Source: Salipiger mangrovisoli (lineage in GTDB: Bacteria > Pseudomonadota > Alphaproteobacteria > Rhodobacterales > Rhodobacteraceae). From it: a stretch of 64,000 bases of DNA. Below the pieces are notes generated by a model, which had not been told where the DNA came from, did not search any database, and was given only the letters and a program-made list of their open reading frames with translations. The DNA lies in assembly GCF_015223355.1 (NCBI RefSeq), contig NZ_JADFFK010000009.1, positions 62,001-126,000 on the forward strand, given 5' to 3'. How positions within the stretch are numbered: the stretch's first letter is position 1; every line of letters starts with the position of its first letter. Of this stretch, positions 8,602 to 17,903 are shown piece after piece. Position numbers and translations under genes: made by a program.

Positions 8602-8964
8602 TTACGCCCATTCGTCATTCTCGTCGAAAGCTTCGGGGAAGGACGCGCGCGCGGCGGCCTCGTTGATCACCAGCATCGCGTCGTAGCTCTCGGGATCAAA
8701 GGGGTCGTCATAGGGCAGCACCTCGCGGCCGAAGAGCCAGGACAGGCGCCCCGCATCGAGGTTTCCGCGTTCGAATGGTTCGCTGCCGAAATGCGCCCAG
8801 AGCGAGGCCATGAAGGCCAGGTCGGCGCGCTTGTCCGCCGCCTTGCGGTCGCGAAAACGCTCCCGCCGGATGATGGCGGTCACCCCCTTGGGGTTGGCTC
8901 GGCGAATGGTGAATTGAAAGTCCGTGCCGGGAAGTCGGCTCGGAAAGCCACGGTGCTTCAGCAT
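8602..8964 (-). CDS. Unknown 120-aa protein
   Basis: The protein starts MLKHRGFPSRLPGTDFQFTI and ends with an acidic tail (PEAFDENDEWA). The middle has an ARG-rich helix (RRERFRDRKAADKRADLAFM) and a short acidic loop PYDDPFDPESYDAM. There is no signal peptide or membrane segment, so it is probably cytosolic. I do not recognise the family. A purine-rich GAGGGGGG run precedes the ATG. Codon use matches its neighbours, supporting a real gene. Confidence 0.6.
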   Translation of the reverse strand: MLKHRGFPSRLPGTDFQFTIRRANPKGVTAIIRRERFRDRKAADKRADLAFMASLWAHFGSEPFERGNLDAGRLSWLFGREVLPYDDPFDPESYDAMLVINEAAARASFPEAFDENDEWA

Positions 8965-9066
8965 ACCGGGCCCCCCTCTATAAGGGCCCGTGGAAGCGGG
9001 CGGTGAGATACGGCCCCAAGGGGCCGGGAGTGCGGGACGGACCAGAAGGCCCGTCCCGACGACAAG

Positions 9067-9210
9067 TTACTTGTACTTGCCGGTGTAGACGGGCTCGGTG
9101 GTAACGGGCTCTTGATCCACGACCACGTATTCTTCTTCCTGCTGGCCGCCGCAAGCGGAAAGGGTTGCGACGAAGCCAAGCATTGCAAGCAGATGGATGC
9201 TCTTGGACAT
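9067..9210 (-). CDS. 47-residue acidic lipoprotein
   Basis: This small minus-strand gene starts MSKSIHLLAMLGFVATLSAC (lipobox L17-S18-A19-C20). The mature peptide of about 28 residues is acidic and valine-rich (EEEYVVVDQEPVTTEPVYTG) and ends KYK. The ATG is preceded by a clear AGGAG site at good spacing, so the call is firm despite the size. Short lipoproteins of this pattern recur in Rhodobacteraceae, and their role is unknown. It is flanked by other unknown genes downstream of pccB. Confidence 0.75.
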   Translation of the reverse strand: MSKSIHLLAMLGFVATLSACGGQQEEEYVVVDQEPVTTEPVYTGKYK

Positions 9211-9317
9211 CTTATTCTCCTGTCAGATTCTTTGGGCCCTACGGAACCTCGCGGCCCGGACTGCCCTCGTTCGGGTGTTTCGACTGCGGATGTGCAATCA
9301 CCCCCCAACATAGCGCA

Positions 9318-9342
9318 AGTTACGAAAAAGAAATACGTAACT
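9318..9342. repeat. Inverted repeat upstream of the 47-aa lipoprotein gene
   Basis: AGTTACG and CGTAACT form a perfect 7-bp inverted repeat with an 11-nt A-rich centre, about 110-130 nt upstream of the lipoprotein start, in the most AT-rich part of the gap. It is a candidate operator. Confidence 0.3.
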
Positions 9343-9424
9343 CGCTTCGCCGAGAGATTTTCCGTGCCGAAGGCCCGAAAACAAGAGAAATATGAGCGGA
9401 TTTCCGCGCGTGCTGAGAACATCA

Positions 9425-9829
9425 TCAGAACGCCTCCCAGAGGCATACCCCATTTTGGGGGCTATAGGCCTCGAAATATTGACGGATTCCGGGTGACGTA
9501 ACGCCAACTTCAAGCGGTTCTTCCATGAGCGAAATGACGATTACGGGGGGAATCACCTGCGCCTGAGTCGCGCGCGGAAGGGCAAAGTTGTCGCAAAGAT
9601 GCTGCATGTCGGGCGCAACTTCATCGTAGGTCAGCGGCTTCGGACCTCCGATCTGCGGCGCCAGAAATCGGAAGCGTTGCGCCGAAGTTCCGGAATCGAT
9701 CGACGAGTCGACGAAGGTCACGGACATGCCCGAGGGCACTGCCACGGCGCTCTCCTCCAGCGCCGTGGCCAGGCCCGGCGTCATGGCGAAAGCCAGAGCC
9801 AGGATCCGGATTCTCCACATCCCCGTCAC
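9425..9829 (-). CDS. DUF6497-like secreted protein
   Basis: The roughly 134-aa secreted protein has the signal peptide WRIRILALAFAMTPGLATA. The domain reads VPSGMSVTFVDSSID, then FRFLAPQIGG, APDMQHLCDNFALPR and QYFEAYSPQNGVCLWEAF. I associate this pattern with the Rhodobacteraceae family DUF6497. The two conserved Cys (HLC and GVC) may form a disulphide. I chose the GTG at 9829 because GGGAGG lies at proper spacing; an ATG at 9850 has no ribosome site and an ATG at 9820 is also possible. It follows the 112-aa gene after pccB and may be cotranscribed. The function is unknown. Confidence 0.7.
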   Translation of the reverse strand: MTGMWRIRILALAFAMTPGLATALEESAVAVPSGMSVTFVDSSIDSGTSAQRFRFLAPQIGGPKPLTYDEVAPDMQHLCDNFALPRATQAQVIPPVIVISLMEEPLEVGVTSPGIRQYFEAYSPQNGVCLWEAF

Positions 9830-9863
9830 AAGGACCTCCCAATTCGTCATCTTGCGCGGCGGC

Positions 9864-10202
9864 TCAGGCCGCCCAGGTCACCCAGCGCGCGCGGTTGGCG
9901 CGATCTTCCAAAACCTCGGCGATGCGCGCCTCGATCGCCTTGCGCGGCAGCGCCCCCGCAACTTCGCCCCCCGCCTCGACGGTCACCCCGCCGGCGCAGA
10001 GCCTGACCCGCACCACCGGCGCGAAGCCGCGCAGATCGCGCAACGCCCGCCACAGATCCTGCCGCACCTGATGCGCAAGCCGTTCGAGGCGGCCGACCGG
10101 GGGAAGCTGCGTCTCGACCTTCAGGTCGAACCGCGCCGGGTTGCGGCGGGCGAGCGTCACCGCCCCGCCCTCGCGCGCCATGTGCCATCCCTTCACCTGC
10201 AT
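9864..10202 (-). CDS. Small unknown protein in the pccB operon
   Basis: The 112-aa protein starts MQVKGWHMAREGGAVTLARR. The middle is LRGFAPVVRVRLCAGGVTVE, followed by a helical end with EARIAEVLEDRANRARW. There is no signal peptide. It begins 13 nt after the pccB stop, so it is almost certainly cotranscribed and a constant companion candidate. The pattern of amphipathic strands and helices does not match a family I know. A role in carboxylase assembly or stability is only a guess from position. Confidence 0.65.
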   Translation of the reverse strand: MQVKGWHMAREGGAVTLARRNPARFDLKVETQLPPVGRLERLAHQVRQDLWRALRDLRGFAPVVRVRLCAGGVTVEAGGEVAGALPRKAIEARIAEVLEDRANRARWVTWAA

Positions 10203-10215
10203 CGCGTCCTCCGGG

Positions 10216-11748
10216 TCAGAGCGGGATGTTGTCGTGCTTCTTCCAAGGATTGCTGAGGCTCTTGTTCCGCAGCATCGCAAAGGCCCGGCTGACCCGGCGA
10301 CGGGTCGAGCGCGGCTGGATCACCTCGTCGATGAAGCCCCGCTCGGCGGCCACGAAGGGATTGGCGAAGCGATCCTCGTAATCCTGGGTGTGCTGCGCGA
10401 TCCTTTCCGCATCGCCAAGATCGGCGCGGTGGATGATCTCGGTCGCGCCCTTGGCGCCCATCACCGCGATCTCGGCGGTGGGCCAGGCGTAGTTCACATC
10501 GCCGCGCAGGTGCTTCGAGCTCATCACGTCGTAAGCACCGCCATAGGCCTTGCGGGTGATCACCGTGACCTTCGGCACCGTCGCCTCGCCGAAGGCGAAG
10601 AGCAGCTTGGCACCGTGCTTGATGACGCCGCCGTACTCCTGCGAGGTCCCGGGCAGGAAGCCCGGCACGTCGACGAAGGTCAGGATCGGGATCTCGAAAC
10701 AGTCGCAGAAGCGCACGAACCGCGCCGCCTTCTTCGAGCTGTCGATGTCGAGGCAGCCCGCGAGCACCATCGGCTGGTTCGCCACCACGCCCACCGTCTG
10801 CCCCTCGAGGCGGATGAAGCCGGTGATGATGTTCTTCGCGTGCTCTTCCTGGATTTCGTAGAAATCGCCCTCGTCGGCGACCTTCACGATCAGCTCCTTC
10901 ATGTCGTAGGGCTGGTTCGCATTCTCGGGGATGATCGTGTCGAGCGAGCCTTCCACCCGCTCCACCGTGTCGAAGAACGGCCGCACCGGCGGCTTCTCGC
11001 GGTTGTTGAGCGGCAGGAAGTCGACGAGGCGGCGCACCTCGGCCAGCGCCTCGACGTCATTCTCGAAGGCGCCGTCGGCGACCGAGGACTTGCGGGTGTG
11101 GGTGGTCGCGCCGCCAAGTTCCTCGGCGGTCACCACCTCGTTGGTCACCGTCTTCACCACGTCGGGGCCGGTGACGAACATGTAGGAGGTGTCCTTCACC
11201 ATGAAGATGAAATCGGTCATCGCGGGCGAGTAGACCGCGCCGCCGGCGCAGGGGCCCATGATGACGGAAATCTGCGGGATCACCCCCGAGGCCATGATGT
11301 TGCGCTGGAAGATCTCGGCATAGCCCGCAAGGCTGTCGACGCCTTCCTGGATGCGCGCACCGCCGGAGTCGTTGAGGCCGATCACCGGCGCGCCGTTCTG
11401 CATTGCCATGTCCATGATCTTGCAGATCTTCATCGCGTGGGTGGCCGAGACCGAGCCACCGAGCACGGTGAAATCCTGGCTGAACACATAGACCATGCGG
11501 CCGTTGATCGTGCCCCAACCGGTGATCACCCCGTCGCCGCTGGGACGGTTGCTTTCCATGCCGAAATCGATGCAACGGTGCGAGACGAACATGTCGTATT
11601 CTTCGAAACTGCCCTCGTCGAGCAGCAGCTCGATGCGTTCGCGCGCGGTCAGCTTGCCCTTGGCGTGCTGGGCGTCGATCCGCTTCTGACCACCGCCAAG
11701 ACGCGCATCGGCGCGACGCGCCTCCAGTTCGTGAAGAATGTCTTTCAT
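10216..11748 (-). CDS. pccB: Propionyl-CoA carboxylase, carboxyltransferase beta subunit
   Basis: The 510-aa protein starts [20 protein letters not shown]. Both halves of the crotonase-fold carboxyltransferase are present: [20 protein letters not shown] and [20 protein letters not shown] in the N domain; [20 protein letters not shown] and [16 protein letters not shown] in the C domain. It transfers CO2 from biotin on PccA to propionyl-CoA. Length and motifs are canonical. Its promoter faces the Bcr/CflA gene across a region full of GCAAA half-sites, consistent with control by PccR encoded 1.4 kb away. Confidence 0.97.
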   Translation of the reverse strand: MKDILHELEARRADARLGGGQKRIDAQHAKGKLTARERIELLLDEGSFEEYDMFVSHRCIDFGMESNRPSGDGVITGWGTINGRMVYVFSQDFTVLGGSVSATHAMKICKIMDMAMQNGAPVIGLNDSGGARIQEGVDSLAGYAEIFQRNIMASGVIPQISVIMGPCAGGAVYSPAMTDFIFMVKDTSYMFVTGPDVVKTVTNEVVTAEELGGATTHTRKSSVADGAFENDVEALAEVRRLVDFLPLNNREKPPVRPFFDTVERVEGSLDTIIPENANQPYDMKELIVKVADEGDFYEIQEEHAKNIITGFIRLEGQTVGVVANQPMVLAGCLDIDSSKKAARFVRFCDCFEIPILTFVDVPGFLPGTSQEYGGVIKHGAKLLFAFGEATVPKVTVITRKAYGGAYDVMSSKHLRGDVNYAWPTAEIAVMGAKGATEIIHRADLGDAERIAQHTQDYEDRFANPFVAAERGFIDEVIQPRSTRRRVSRAFAMLRNKSLSNPWKKHDNIPL

Positions 11749-11810
11749 GGCCAGTCCTCTCCGTTTGCCCGGACCATACAGTGGAGGCCCTTCCGCTCAA
11801 GTCAAATTCG

Positions 11811-11864
11811 GCAAATTTGCAAACTCTGAAAACACCTTCATTAGCAAATAGCAAATCCGCAAAT
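11811..11864. promoter_or_regulatory. Cluster of TTTGCAAA/GCAAAT half-sites upstream of pccB (PccR operator candidate)
   Basis: A perfect TTTGCAAA (11816-11823) overlaps the palindrome GCAAATTTGC (11811-11820). Three direct GCAAAT repeats follow at 11844, 11851 and 11859. As I recall, PccR of Rhodobacter recognises paired TTTGCAAA elements; the spacing here differs from the simple X4 spacing. It lies between divergent pccB and the MFS gene, so it may control both. Confidence 0.6.
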
Positions 11865-11923
11865 ATCGTTTCACGCAGGTGATACGCGTGGACTTTGAAG
11901 ACGTCCCGACATACGGAAACACC

Positions 11924-13153
11924 ATGAATAGATCATCGCGCGGGCGCTTTCTCGACCCCTCGACCCCACCGCATCTTGTCACGCTTGTCCTGCTTGCCGG
12001 GCTTTCGGCGCTGGCGATGAACGTATTTCTGCCATCGCTGCCGCAGATGACGGCGTATTTCGACACCGAATACAGGCTGATGCAGCTTTCGGTGGCGATC
12101 TACCTCGGGGTCAACGCCGCGCTGCAGATCCTGATCGGGCCGATCTCGGACAAGCTGGGCCGCAGGCCGGTGATTCTCTGGGGTGTCGCGCTGTTCATGC
12201 TGGCCACTCTGGGCTGCATCTTCGCCACCGATGTCTGGGTCTTCCTGCTGTTCCGCATGTGCCAGGCGGTGATCGTCACCGCCATGGTGCTGAGCCGCGC
12301 CGTGGTGCGCGACATGGTCGGCCAGGACGAGGCCGCCTCGATGATCGCCTATGTCACCATGGGCGTCGCGGTGGTGCCGATGGTCGGCCCGGTGATCGGC
12401 GGCGCGCTCGGCGAAGTGCTGGGCTGGAAGGCGATCTTCTGGATGCTCTTCGCGCTCGGCGGCGCGGTCCTCTGGCTGAGCTGGCGCGACCTGGGCGAGA
12501 CCTCGACCGCCAGCAGCCTGTCGCTGGCCGCGCAGTTCCGCGAGTACCCCGAGTTGCTCAAAAGCCCGCGTTTCTGGGGCTATGCCATGGCCTGCGCGCT
12601 TTCTTCGGGCGCCTTTTTCTCCTACCTCGGCGGCGCACCCTTCGTCGGCTCCGAGGTCTTCGGCCTGAGCCCCGCCTCGCTGGGCGTGCACTTCGGGGCG
12701 CCGGCGGTCGGCTACTTCCTCGGCAACTGGATCTCGGGGAAGTTCTCGGCGCGGGTCGGGCTCAACCGCATGATCCTCTGGGGCTCGCTGATCCTCTCCT
12801 GCGGGCTCTCGGCGGCGCTGATCACCTTTGCCCTCACCGGCGGCTCGGCGCTGATCTTCTTCGGCTTCATGTGCTTCGTCGGTCTTGGCAACGGCATGAC
12901 CATCCCCAATGCCACGGCGGGCACCCTGTCGGTGCGTCCGCATCTCGCGGGCACCGCCTCGGGACTTGGCGGGGCCATCATGATCGGCGGCGGCGCGGCG
13001 CTCTCGGCGCTGGCCGGCGCGCTGCTGAAACCCGGTACCGGCGCCTGGCCGCTGCTCTGGCTCATGCTGGCCACCGCCGTCGGCGCGGTGATCTCGATCC
13101 TGCTGGTGATCCGCCGCGAGCGGCGCCTCGGGGGGCTGGACGCCGCCGAGTGA
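11924..13153 (+). CDS. Bcr/CflA-family drug-resistance MFS transporter
   Basis: The roughly 409-aa, 12-helix membrane protein starts MNRSSRGRFLDPSTPPHL. Hallmarks are NVFLPSLPQMTAYF in TM1 and the MFS loop GPISDKLGRRPVILWG between TM2 and TM3, with RAVVRDMV in TM4-5. Bcr/CflA members export bicyclomycin, sulfonamides or cysteine by proton antiport; the substrate here is unknown. The ATG at 11924 matches the family N-terminus. A GTG 36 nt upstream is possible. It is divergent from pccB and immediately upstream of pccR, so it may be coregulated with propionate use. Confidence 0.88.
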   Translation: MNRSSRGRFLDPSTPPHLVTLVLLAGLSALAMNVFLPSLPQMTAYFDTEYRLMQLSVAIYLGVNAALQILIGPISDKLGRRPVILWGVALFMLATLGCIFATDVWVFLLFRMCQAVIVTAMVLSRAVVRDMVGQDEAASMIAYVTMGVAVVPMVGPVIGGALGEVLGWKAIFWMLFALGGAVLWLSWRDLGETSTASSLSLAAQFREYPELLKSPRFWGYAMACALSSGAFFSYLGGAPFVGSEVFGLSPASLGVHFGAPAVGYFLGNWISGKFSARVGLNRMILWGSLILSCGLSAALITFALTGGSALIFFGFMCFVGLGNGMTIPNATAGTLSVRPHLAGTASGLGGAIMIGGGAALSALAGALLKPGTGAWPLLWLMLATAVGAVISILLVIRRERRLGGLDAAE

Positions 13154-13154
13154 G

Positions 13155-13192
13155 TTTGCAAAGCTACTCCCAGGCGGGAGCAAAGGTGCAAA
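13155..13192 (+). promoter_or_regulatory. TTTGCAAA site and tandem GCAAA half-sites at the pccR start
   Basis: A perfect TTTGCAAA (13155-13162) lies just after the MFS stop. Tandem GGAGCAAA and GGTGCAAA (13177-13192) abut the pccR ATG. The position suggests autoregulation, with binding blocking initiation. The GGAG also serves as the ribosome site, so protein and ribosome would compete. Confidence 0.55.
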
Positions 13193-13193
13193 C

Positions 13194-14597
13194 ATGGCGA
13201 CACGCAAACTCTACGCGGGCGCGAAGCTGCGCGACCTGCGCGGCCGGCTGGGGCTGACGCAGAAGGATTTCGCGGGCAAGCTCGGCGTGTCGCTGCCCTA
13301 TCTGAACCAGATGGAAAACAACAACCGCCCGGTCTCGACCACGGTGGTTCTGGCGCTGGCGCAGGAGTTCGGCTTCGACGTCACCGAACTGGGACAGGGC
13401 GATTCCGAGCGGCTGATCTCGGACATGCGCGAGGCTCTGGCCGATCCGGTGTTCGGCGAGCACGCGCCGCCGCTTGCGGACCTGCGGCTCACCGCCTCGA
13501 ATGCCCCCGCCCTCGCCCGCGCCTTCCTGGAACTGCACCGTGCCTACCGGCAGACCCACGAGCGGCTGGCCTCGCTCGACGAGGCGCTGGGACGGGAGGG
13601 CACGCAGATGCAGCCCTCACCGTGGGAGGAGGTGCGCGACTTCTTCCACTATTGCGACAACTACATCGACGCCGTGGACCGCGCCGCCGAGCATTACGCC
13701 CACGGGCTCGGACAGGGCGGCGCCGACCTGCGCGCCGCGGTGATCGCCCACCTGCGCGAGCGCGGCATCACTGTGGAATTCTCGCAATCCGCCCCGCTGC
13801 GCAGCTACGACGCCGAGCGCCGGGTGCTGACCATGTCCTCGCTGGCGCAGCCCGAGACGCTGACCTTCCAGATGCTGATCCAGGTGGCGCTGCTGCGGCA
13901 GGAGAAACTGCTGGAGGCGACGCTCGACCTGGCCCGCTTCCAGTCCGACACCGCCCGCGCCATCGCCAAGCTCGGACTGGCAAACTACTTCGCCGGGGCG
14001 GTGATGATGCCCTACATGCGCCTGCTCGAGGCGGCGCAGGAGACCCGGCATGACCTCGAGCTGCTGGCGGCGCGCTTCGGCGCCTCGGTCGAGCAGGTGG
14101 CACACCGGCTCTCGACGTTACAAAGGCCGGGGGCGAAGGGCATCCCCTTCTTCTTTGCCCGCGTCGATCAGGCCGGAACGATCACCAAGCGCCATTCCGC
14201 GACGCGCCTGCAATTCGCCCGCTTTGGCGGCGCCTGCCCGCTGTGGAACGTGCACCAGGCCTTCGAGACGCCGAACCAGTTCCTGAGGCAACTGGCCGAG
14301 ACGCCGGACGGTGTGCGTTACGTGCTGCTGGCGCGGGATGTCACCAAGCCCGCAGGCCGCTTCGGCGCGCCGGTCCGCCGCTTTGCCATTGCGCTGGGGT
14401 GCGAGGTGAAACACGCGGGGGCGCTGGTCTATGCCGACGGGCTGGACCTCGGGCGCGACCGGGCCTTCGAGCCGATCGGCATCTCCTGCCGGATCTGCGA
14501 GCGCACCGATTGCCACCAGCGCTCCGTCCCGCCGCTCGAGAAGCGGATCTCCATCCACCCCGAGCGCCGGGACATCCTGCCCTATTCGCTAGAGTAG
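13194..14597 (+). CDS. pccR: Short-chain fatty acyl-CoA regulator (ScfR family), PccR
   Basis: The 467-aa protein has an N-terminal XRE-type helix-turn-helix (LGLTQKDFAGKLGVSLPYLN at about 19-38). An IrrE/ImmA-like middle region lacks a zinc HExxH. The C-terminal domain of the short-chain fatty acyl-CoA regulator family has the cysteine cluster C432-x2-C435-x4-C440. In Rhodobacter this protein senses propionyl-CoA status and activates pccB. The neighbouring pccB, the MFS gene and the TTTGCAAA sites fit exactly. The cysteines could bind a metal or cluster, which is inference. Confidence 0.9.
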   Translation: MATRKLYAGAKLRDLRGRLGLTQKDFAGKLGVSLPYLNQMENNNRPVSTTVVLALAQEFGFDVTELGQGDSERLISDMREALADPVFGEHAPPLADLRLTASNAPALARAFLELHRAYRQTHERLASLDEALGREGTQMQPSPWEEVRDFFHYCDNYIDAVDRAAEHYAHGLGQGGADLRAAVIAHLRERGITVEFSQSAPLRSYDAERRVLTMSSLAQPETLTFQMLIQVALLRQEKLLEATLDLARFQSDTARAIAKLGLANYFAGAVMMPYMRLLEAAQETRHDLELLAARFGASVEQVAHRLSTLQRPGAKGIPFFFARVDQAGTITKRHSATRLQFARFGGACPLWNVHQAFETPNQFLRQLAETPDGVRYVLLARDVTKPAGRFGAPVRRFAIALGCEVKHAGALVYADGLDLGRDRAFEPIGISCRICERTDCHQRSVPPLEKRISIHPERRDILPYSLE

Positions 14598-14600
14598 GCC

Positions 14601-15182
14601 TCAGCCCTCCTGCAGCCGCAGCGCGCGCTTGGTGGCAAAGACCTCCTGCCGCTCGACCCAGGGGTACTTGTGGTCATCGACCACTGGGCCCCAGTAAAGT
14701 TCGCCACCGAAACGCCAGGGGTCGAGCACGATGCCCTCTTTCATCGTGCCGCCGCTCTGGCTGACGATCACCGAGCTGTGCTCGATGCGGAAGGTCTTCA
14801 TCGCGTTGGCGATGCCGCGGTGCAGGTCGAGGGTGCGGAAATTCTCCTGCTCGAGCCGCGCCTGCAGGTCATCGGCCCATTGGTAGCACAGGCCGCGCGG
14901 GCGGGTGCCGTTGTTGACCTTGATGTTGTGGATATAGGCCGGGTCGGTGACGTTCCACGCCAGAGCAAGCTCGCGCGGGTAGTCGATCGAGATCCGCGCC
15001 ATGCGCTGCGCTTCCTCGGGGTCTACATGTGGGCCGAGCGCCTGGATCGACTGCGCCAGCGCGGCATATTCGGACGGCGGCGGCGCGGGCACATGAGGGT
15101 CGCGGACGCTGGCGCAGGCCGAAAGGAGCGATGCGGCCAGCAGCAGCGGCAGCACGGAGAGTCGGGAGAGGAACTTTGGCAC
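14601..15182 (-). CDS. Lipoprotein with a possible papain/transglutaminase-like Cys-His-Asp triad
   Basis: The roughly 193-aa protein uses a GTG start. Its lipoprotein signal ends in L20-S21-A22-C23, and it would be anchored in the envelope. After a proline-rich linker, the domain shows RPRGLCYQWADDLQARL (C99), FRIEHSSVIVSQSGG (H135) and IVLDPWRFGG (D154). This order and spacing resemble cysteine-protease and transglutaminase-like folds. I do not recognise a named family. No better upstream start exists. It converges on pccR and is divergent from gatCA. Catalysis is inference from residue pattern only. Confidence 0.75.
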   Translation of the reverse strand: MPKFLSRLSVLPLLLAASLLSACASVRDPHVPAPPPSEYAALAQSIQALGPHVDPEEAQRMARISIDYPRELALAWNVTDPAYIHNIKVNNGTRPRGLCYQWADDLQARLEQENFRTLDLHRGIANAMKTFRIEHSSVIVSQSGGTMKEGIVLDPWRFGGELYWGPVVDDHKYPWVERQEVFATKRALRLQEG

Positions 15183-15395
15183 GGCTCGGGAGGTCTTGTT
15201 GCTGGGAAATGGAACTTTGCCTGACCTAGCGCGACGGAGGAGAGCTGTCGAGCGGCGCCGGGCGACTTTGCCGCGAATCCGGGCCGGTTCCGCCGCTCCG
15301 CCGCGCACCCTTCCCCTCTCTGCGCCTTGCGGGGCGATGCACGGGGGGGTAAAGGCAACGGGACTTTGACGGACATTCACGGACAGGGGGAACCC

Positions 15396-15679
15396 ATGTC
15401 GATCGACATTCAGACGGCGGCGCGTGTCGCCAAGCTGGCACGCATCCGCGTGGAAGACGAGGCGCTCCCGGCGCTGGCACAGGAATTCAGCAATATCCTC
15501 GATTTCATCGAGCAGCTGAACGAGGTGGACGTGGAGGGCGTCGAGCCGATGGTCTCGGTGACCCCGATGCGCCTCAAGCGCCGCGCCGACGGCGTGACCG
15601 ACGGCAACATGCAGGACAAGATCCTCGCCAACGCCCCCGATGCCCGCGAGGGCTTCTTTGCCGTGCCGAAGGTGGTGGA

Positions 15680-15683
<4 letters not shown>
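15396..15683 (+). CDS. gatC: Asp/Glu-tRNA amidotransferase subunit C
   Basis: The 95-aa protein starts [20 protein letters not shown] and has the family's helical core [20 protein letters not shown] and the tail [19 protein letters not shown]. GatC stabilises GatA on GatB in the GatCAB complex, which converts misacylated Glu-tRNA(Gln) and Asp-tRNA(Asn). A GGGGGAA ribosome site precedes this ATG; an upstream in-frame ATG is outside the homology. It overlaps gatA by 4 bp (ATGA). gatB is not in the window. Confidence 0.96.
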
Positions 15684-17167
<1,484 letters not shown>

Positions 17168-17193
17168 AGGCCCTTTAAAAAAGGCGTCAACGA

Positions 17194-17895
17194 ATGACTA
17201 GGGCAGCGGAAATGACACGCATTCTCCTTGGTGGCGCGGCCTTGCTGGCCCTCGCCGCCTGTACCACCCCGATCCCCGACAGCGGGGCCGGCTTCAACGA
17301 TTACGGCAGCTACCAGGCCGAGCGCGCGCAACGCGACGTGATCCTGGAAAACAGCCCGGCCGTGACGGCCTCGCAGCTTCCCCCGGCGGGCAGCAGCGGG
17401 GATCCGGCGGTTGCCGCAGCGACTTCGGTGCTGGATGCGCCCGCAGGTGCGCCGCTGCCCACCACGGCCGGCACCCCGGCACCGCAGTCGGTGAGCGATT
17501 CCGCCGGCCTGTCGGAAGAGAACAGCTTTGACGCGGTCTCGGCCGAGCGCACGATCGAGGACGACAAGACGCTGATCCAGCAGAACCGCGCGCAATACGA
17601 GGTCGTCGCCCCGACCGACCTGCCTGCACGCCCGGATTCCGACGCGCCGAACATCGTGGCCTACGCGTTGCAGACCAACAACCCGGTCGGCACGCCGCTC
17701 TACAGCCGTTCGGCTTTTGCCTCGGCGGAAAAGGGCATGCGCAACTGCTCCAAGTACGAGACCAGCGACCGCGCGCAGGAAGCCTTCCTCGCTGGCGGCG
17801 GCCCCGAAAAGGACCGCAACGGGCTTGATCCCGATGGCGACGGCTTTGCCTGCAGCTGGGATCCCGCGCCGTTCCGCGCGGTGCGTGGCTACTGA
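17194..17895 (+). CDS. Lipoprotein with C-terminal excalibur-like calcium-binding motif
   Basis: The 233-aa protein has a lipoprotein signal RILLGGAALLALAACTTPIP. A long, low-complexity Pro/Ala/Ser-rich spacer of about 120 residues follows. The C-terminal domain MRNCSKYETSDRAQEAFL ends in DRNGLDPDGDGFACSWDPAP. The D-x-D-x-D-G-x-x-C pattern is that of the excalibur extracellular calcium-binding domain. The protein is probably tethered to the outer membrane with the binding domain extended on the linker. The ATG at 17194 has an AAGG site; 17212 is an alternative. The amidase gene starts 8 bp after the stop, suggesting a cell-wall pair. Confidence 0.75.
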   Translation: MTRAAEMTRILLGGAALLALAACTTPIPDSGAGFNDYGSYQAERAQRDVILENSPAVTASQLPPAGSSGDPAVAAATSVLDAPAGAPLPTTAGTPAPQSVSDSAGLSEENSFDAVSAERTIEDDKTLIQQNRAQYEVVAPTDLPARPDSDAPNIVAYALQTNNPVGTPLYSRSAFASAEKGMRNCSKYETSDRAQEAFLAGGGPEKDRNGLDPDGDGFACSWDPAPFRAVRGY

Positions 17896-17903
17896 TCCGG
17901 GCC

